A stretch of 9,869 nucleotides of DNA from Amphritea sp. (lineage in GTDB: Bacteria; Pseudomonadota; Gammaproteobacteria; Pseudomonadales; Balneatricaceae). A program made the position numbers and the translations under genes. This document shows, one piece after another, positions 7,059-9,869 of this stretch (the first letter of the stretch is position 1; every line of letters starts with the position of its first letter). Where the stretch lies: the NCBI GenBank assembly GCA_018067325.1, contig JAGPUU010000176.1, positions 1 to 9,869 on the forward strand, given 5' to 3'. Under the pieces are notes generated by a model, which saw only the letters and a program-made list of their open reading frames with translations, made no database searches and was not told where the DNA came from.

Positions 7059-7967
7059 ATGGATTTGCGAAAGCTTAAATACTTTAAAGTCGTTGCAGAT
7101 GAAAAGCATATTGGCCGGGCAGCCAAAATATTACATATCTCTCAGCCCCCTCTAACACGCCAAATACATCAACTAGAGGAGGAGTTGGAGGTTAAGCTGT
7201 TCAACCGAACCCCCAAGGGAATGGAACTTACCGATGCAGGAATACTCTTCAGAGAAGAAGTGAATAATATTTTCGGTTTGATAGAACAGGCCACTGAGCG
7301 AACTCAAAAAGCGGGTCAGGGACGACTCGGCAGGTTAGATATAGCAATTTTTGGTTCAGGAATAATGGGGGATATTCCAAAGATTCTATTGGCCTTCAAA
7401 GAACGCTATCCCGAGGTAAATGTTGTACTTCACACCATGGGTAAAGGCGAACAGATTAATGCCCTGCGACAGAAACGTATTAGTCTCGGTTTCAACCGGT
7501 TATTGGCCCCTCTGCCGGATATCGACTCAGAATTGGTCGCAATTGAAGAACTTGTATTGGCCATCAACACCAACCACCCAATGGCTTCTATGCCCGCAAT
7601 ACCCTTTGCTAAGATCAGTGATATTCCGCTGATTTTATTCCCTGCAAGCAATCGACCAAACTTTATCGATAAAACTATTCGACTCTGCCAGCTGGCAGGG
7701 TTCACACCCAACATCTCCCAAGAGGTCGGTGATGCTGTAACCAGTATTGCTTTAGTAGCCAGTGGGTTTGGGGCCTGTCTGATACCAAAATCTGCGTCAG
7801 TTTTAACCATACCCGGAGTAGTTTACAAGTCGCTAATCGAAGCACCAGATGAAACGGAAGTGGATCTTAGCTGTATCTTCCGAAAAGAGGATGCATCCCC
7901 TCTTCTAAGAGCCTTTCTGGATATTGTAATAGAGTACCGCACGGCAAATGAAAAACTTAACCGATGA
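7059..7967 (+). CDS. LysR-type regulator, BenM/CatM-like
   Basis: A 302-residue LysR-type transcriptional regulator, full length for the family. Residues 1-60 form the winged helix-turn-helix, with IGRAAKILHISQPPLTRQ at about 18-35 as the recognition region. A linker helix follows, then an effector-binding domain from about 91. Stretches such as 127-146 (TMGKGEQINALRQKR and Gly-Phe-Asn-Arg) and LILFPASNRPNF at 191-202 resemble the aromatic-pathway regulators BenM and CatM as I remember them. The serine near the BenM effector site seems kept (Ser100), while the position I align with BenM Thr128 is Lys129, so the ligand may differ. GAGG lies about nine bases before the ATG. The gene is divergent from the envelope operon and has a BenM-class operator between them, so it probably controls that operon. 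Confidence 0.92.
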   Translation: MDLRKLKYFKVVADEKHIGRAAKILHISQPPLTRQIHQLEEELEVKLFNRTPKGMELTDAGILFREEVNNIFGLIEQATERTQKAGQGRLGRLDIAIFGSGIMGDIPKILLAFKERYPEVNVVLHTMGKGEQINALRQKRISLGFNRLLAPLPDIDSELVAIEELVLAINTNHPMASMPAIPFAKISDIPLILFPASNRPNFIDKTIRLCQLAGFTPNISQEVGDAVTSIALVASGFGACLIPKSASVLTIPGVVYKSLIEAPDETEVDLSCIFRKEDASPLLRAFLDIVIEYRTANEKLNR

Positions 7968-8050
7968 CCCTGAATCAGATATTTTTCTGACATATTGCCA
8001 ACCACATAAATTTGCGGACAGGCTCTTGTAAGACCTTCTGATTCAGAGTC
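7966..8050. repeat. 14-bp inverted repeat between convergent genes
   Basis: GACCCTGAATCAGA at 7966-7979 and TCTGATTCAGAGTC at 8037-8050 are inverted copies with 13 of 14 positions pairing, separated by 57 bases. The left arm overlaps the stop codon of the lysR gene. It lies between the convergent lysR and tautomerase genes. Neither arm is followed by a T run, so it is not a standard intrinsic terminator. It could be a long stem-loop in the transcript or the remnant of a small inverted-repeat element. Confidence 0.55.
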
Positions 8051-8114
8051 GATACCCATCGTTCAAAGATGGCCCAACACTTCTCTACGTTGTATTCTAT
8101 AAATCAAAGCACAT

Positions 8115-8348
8115 TTAACTTTTTTCACCCTTGTTCTCAGCGACCAGGCCGGCTTTTGCCTTATCAGTTGCACGGCCAGCTCGGCCACCCACATAAAACT
8201 CATCTTTCTTGTGCTCAGTCACAAGAATACGTACGGTATCTTTACTGACACCAAACCCTTCTGCTGCGGCCTGAGTAATCGCGGCGGCTGCACGCGCCTT
8301 AACTTCAGAGCTGCGCCCTTCCAGTACATGAATTTCAATAATTGGCAT
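8115..8348 (-). CDS. 4-oxalocrotonate tautomerase family enzyme
   Basis: A 77-residue tautomerase-superfamily protein. Numbered from the proline left after Met removal, it has all the key residues of 4-oxalocrotonate tautomerase at canonical positions: Pro1 (catalytic base), Arg11, Arg39 and Phe50, with the motif IHVLEGRS at 5-12 and FYVGG near 50-54. The classical enzyme moves the double bond of 2-hydroxymuconate in catechol meta-cleavage and works as a cytoplasmic hexamer. This one has a tail of about 14 extra residues, rich in Lys and Glu. AAGGA lies about seven bases before the ATG. No other meta-pathway gene is in view, so the substrate is open; relatives include dehalogenases and promiscuous tautomerases. 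It is convergent with lysR, and a second copy of the LysR operator lies about 190 bp upstream. Confidence 0.88.
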   Translation of the reverse strand: MPIIEIHVLEGRSSEVKARAAAAITQAAAEGFGVSKDTVRILVTEHKKDEFYVGGRAGRATDKAKAGLVAENKGEKS

Positions 8349-8382
8349 ACAAATTCCTTACTCACAAAAGTGTATATAAATA

Positions 8383-8445
8383 CTTCCCAGTTCCTGGAAG
8401 CGGGCAATAACATTATTACCGGGAGAAACAGCTACAGCTGCTTCC
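8383..8445. repeat. Cluster of short inverted repeats in tautomerase leader
   Basis: Just upstream of the tautomerase gene several small palindromes are nested: CTTCC (8383-8387) with GGAAG (8396-8400), AATAA (8406-8410) with TTATT (8413-8417) flanked by GG and CC, CAGCT-AC-AGCTG at 8429-8440, and GGAAGC (8396-8401) with GCTTCC (8440-8445), which would close a larger structure. If transcription starts near 8482 all this lies in the untranslated leader and could fold. Each stem alone is short, so functional meaning is uncertain. Confidence 0.35.
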
Positions 8446-8481
8446 CCTACCTAAATTTCTAACGGGTACTGTTTTTTGTTA

Positions 8482-8515
8482 AATCCAGTTTATGCAGCCA
8501 GCTTAATACCGTCTA
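8482..8515 (-). promoter_or_regulatory. Predicted tautomerase promoter
   Basis: On the minus strand TAGACG (8515-8510) matches the -35 consensus at four of six, and CATAAA (8494-8489) matches the -10 consensus at four of six, with a short 15-base spacer. Transcription would start near 8482, about 63 bases from the centre of the LysR palindrome at 8538-8552 and about 130 bases before the tautomerase ATG. The regulator half-sites overlap the -35. The match is weak, as expected for an activator-dependent promoter, and was made by eye. Confidence 0.3.
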
Positions 8516-8552
8516 ATACCTATTTGCTTTAAATTCAATACCTTTTAGGTAT
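8506..8552. promoter_or_regulatory. Second LysR-type operator, upstream of tautomerase
   Basis: ATACCT-TTT-AGGTAT at 8538-8552 contains ATAC-N7-GTAT. With its left flank it matches the operator beside lysR over 17 of 18 bases (TCAATACCTTT, then A or T, then AGGTAT). ATACC half-sites lie at 8516-8520 and 8506-8510; the first is 22 bp from the palindrome, the same offset as in the lysR region. Half-sites to the left of the palindrome point to a leftward target, that is the tautomerase gene. Confidence 0.7.
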
Positions 8553-8880
8553 CATAAAAATAACGAGGCAATTTAACTTGTCGATGTTTTTACCTGAGAA
8601 CATCCATCTCTATGCCGCTGCCCAGAGACAGCAGTGCGCTCGGAAAAGAACAACAACCGGATACTGAAATCAGACTAGTAGAAACGAAGAATCATTAGAG
8701 CTCTTTACACCTGAACGAAGATCTCGGGTGGTTACTGGCAAAGCACGGATCAAGCGACCCTGAAATATGTATGTGGGATGAAGTGACTGGCGTTAACGCA
8801 TGCGGAGACCGGCTAGGCCATAACAATTTTGAAAGGAGCGAGCTAAGTACCAATTCTTTTACTGAAAGACTCTTATAAAA
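8553..8880. other. Intergenic stretch without a recognised gene
   Basis: These 328 bases lie between the second operator and the stop codon of the TPR gene. I see no convincing gene, RNA or strong terminator. Two plus-strand frames look faintly protein-like: a 27-codon frame from ATG 8584 to 8667 that continues in frame past the stop with a residue run ending VVTGKARIKRP, and a start-less frame from about 8699 to 8878. Neither has a good ribosome site. A decayed gene is possible but unproven. Confidence 0.4.
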
Positions 8881-9869
8881 TTATTTTAATAGTGGCCCAA
8901 GTGAGGATGGAGGAAGGTCCTCTATTGGCGTTCCCCTGTATTTTTTCAAAAGCCGCTTCTTATTATTCAATTCACCTTCCAAAACCCGACGTTCTACCAG
9001 GTTGAGGTAACGATCAACCATCTTAAGCCGGCCTTCTCGACGCTCTGAATCATCTCTGGCAGTTTCCATAAACAACTGAGCAAGATTTAATATCGCGGCA
9101 TGATTATTAAAATCAAAGTCGATGGCGGCACCAAAAGACTTGATCGCCAAACCGAACTTTCCTGATAAATAGTGTTTAATGCCCAACCGGTTAGCCTTAT
9201 CACTCATATCTGGATTTTGCTGTTTTCCAGTTGACGCTTTATCTTCCACCTTAGGGGCAGGCGTCTCTAACAACGGCAGAGCGTCTCCGGACAAAACCAG
9301 CAATTCACGATCAATATCAACCGGATTTTCTAACTGTCGATTAATCAGCTTTGCATCTCTTAAAAACTGCTCTTTATCTTTCCGGTTACCCATCTCTTCG
9401 GCTAATTGACTACGAATAAGAAAGGCCCTGATTTCAGACTCCGTATCCGCAGGAAACTGCTTGCGCGTACTGATTAGTAAGCCGTCTATCTCATTCTGGA
9501 TTTGATCACGGGTTATCTCATCACTGCTCTTTATATCCATTCGACGAAGATTAGCGAGTTTTAGGTAGGGGTCAGCAGAACGATAACAACTATGACGACC
9601 CAGGGATATTGATCGTCGATAAGCTCCCTTAGCCAGATCAACTTCTTTTGTTTGCAACGCGACACGTCCTAGTTCCATCTGGCGCGGGATACCCAGGGGA
9701 GCATGACTTGTTGCCAATCGTAAAGTTTCTCTGGCCTGTACGAGATCGCCCATTTTCTCATGAACTTCAGCTAACAAGTCATAGGCGGCGATCAACAAAG
9801 GATTATCAAGAATCAATTCTTGTAACAACTGTTCAGCAGCAGCAAGATCATCTAGTCCACAATATGCCT
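8881..9869 (-). CDS. TPR protein, probable response regulator C-terminus (partial)
   Basis: The C-terminal 329 residues of a protein whose N-terminus lies beyond the right edge; the frame stays open to 9869 with no stop, so the apparent TTG start at 9828 is just an internal Leu. Tetratricopeptide repeats are visible: one reading NPLLIAAYDLLAEVHEKMGD, a second after it leading into SLGRHSCYRSADPYLKLA, then a linker of about 100 residues with a Lys/Pro/Asp-rich patch, then another repeat beginning ANRLGIKHYLSGKFGLAIKS. TPRs mediate protein-protein contacts. The Gly-Arg-His-Ser ... Arg-Ser segment followed by Tyr-x-x-Leu-Ala matches, from memory, the TPR half of bacterial response regulators with an N-terminal receiver domain. 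That domain is outside the window, so the call is provisional. No signal peptide can be judged. Confidence 0.65.
   Translation of the reverse strand, partial: AYCGLDDLAAAEQLLQELILDNPLLIAAYDLLAEVHEKMGDLVQARETLRLATSHAPLGIPRQMELGRVALQTKEVDLAKGAYRRSISLGRHSCYRSADPYLKLANLRRMDIKSSDEITRDQIQNEIDGLLISTRKQFPADTESEIRAFLIRSQLAEEMGNRKDKEQFLRDAKLINRQLENPVDIDRELLVLSGDALPLLETPAPKVEDKASTGKQQNPDMSDKANRLGIKHYLSGKFGLAIKSFGAAIDFDFNNHAAILNLAQLFMETARDDSERREGRLKMVDRYLNLVERRVLEGELNNKKRLLKKYRGTPIEDLPPSSLGPLLK

Noticed and set aside
7430..7810. Minus-strand frame of 126 codons inside the lysR gene
   Set aside because: It is wholly antisense to a clear LysR effector domain and shows no recognisable family or ribosome site.
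8584..8667. 27-codon frame just right of the second LysR operator, as a regulated small protein
   Set aside because: It lacks a convincing Shine-Dalgarno sequence, and the operator geometry (half-sites on the left) points to a leftward target.
1..9869. CRISPR arrays, insertion sequences, tRNA or rRNA genes
   Set aside because: No regularly spaced repeats, transposase frames, integrase genes or tRNA-like cloverleaf sequences were seen on either strand.
9828..9869. TTG at 9828 as the real start of the TPR protein
   Set aside because: The frame stays open with TPR-like residues up to the window edge, so the gene is truncated by the window.

Overview
The window looks like chromosomal DNA of a Gram-negative gammaproteobacterium, plausibly a marine one. 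The pointers are moderate base composition (mid-40s percent GC by eye), Shine-Dalgarno-led genes, an outer-membrane beta-barrel ending in Phe, a lipoprotein with a bacterial lipobox, and gene families (DUF1329, DUF1302, MMPL/RND, YCF48-like, BenM-type LysR) that usually travel together in Pseudomonadota. The genus cannot be told from this window. There is no insertion sequence, phage, CRISPR or RNA gene that I can support.

Layout. Bases 1-119 hold the first 39 codons of an unrecognised minus-strand gene running off the left edge. Bases 120-448 are non-coding and hold the likely terminator of the next operon. From 6883 down to 449 lies a tight four-gene minus-strand operon, in transcription order: a YCF48-like beta-propeller lipoprotein, a 12-TM MMPL/RND transporter, a DUF1302 outer-membrane beta-barrel, and a periplasmic DUF1329 (LolA-like) protein. 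Gaps between genes are about 23-49 bp. A LysR-type regulator resembling BenM/CatM is divergent at 7059-7967. Convergent to it is a 4-oxalocrotonate tautomerase family gene at 8348-8115. After a 532-bp gap comes the C-terminal part of a TPR protein, probably a TPR-containing response regulator, running off the right edge.

How it may fit together. The operon supplies one candidate part for each envelope layer: an inner-membrane proton-driven pump, a soluble periplasmic carrier, an outer-membrane barrel and a lipid-anchored beta-propeller. I read it as a poorly characterised trans-envelope system for a hydrophobic substrate (inference). The strongest regulatory signal is a pair of nearly identical ATAC-N7-GTAT palindromes, the site class bound by BenM/CatM-type regulators. 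One lies in the lysR/operon divergent region and one upstream of the tautomerase. Each has an extra ATAC half-site exactly 22 bp to its left and a plausible leftward promoter whose start lies about 63-65 bp from the palindrome centre. This suggests that the LysR protein co-regulates the envelope operon and the tautomerase, tying transport of an unknown compound to a ring-cleavage-type enzyme.
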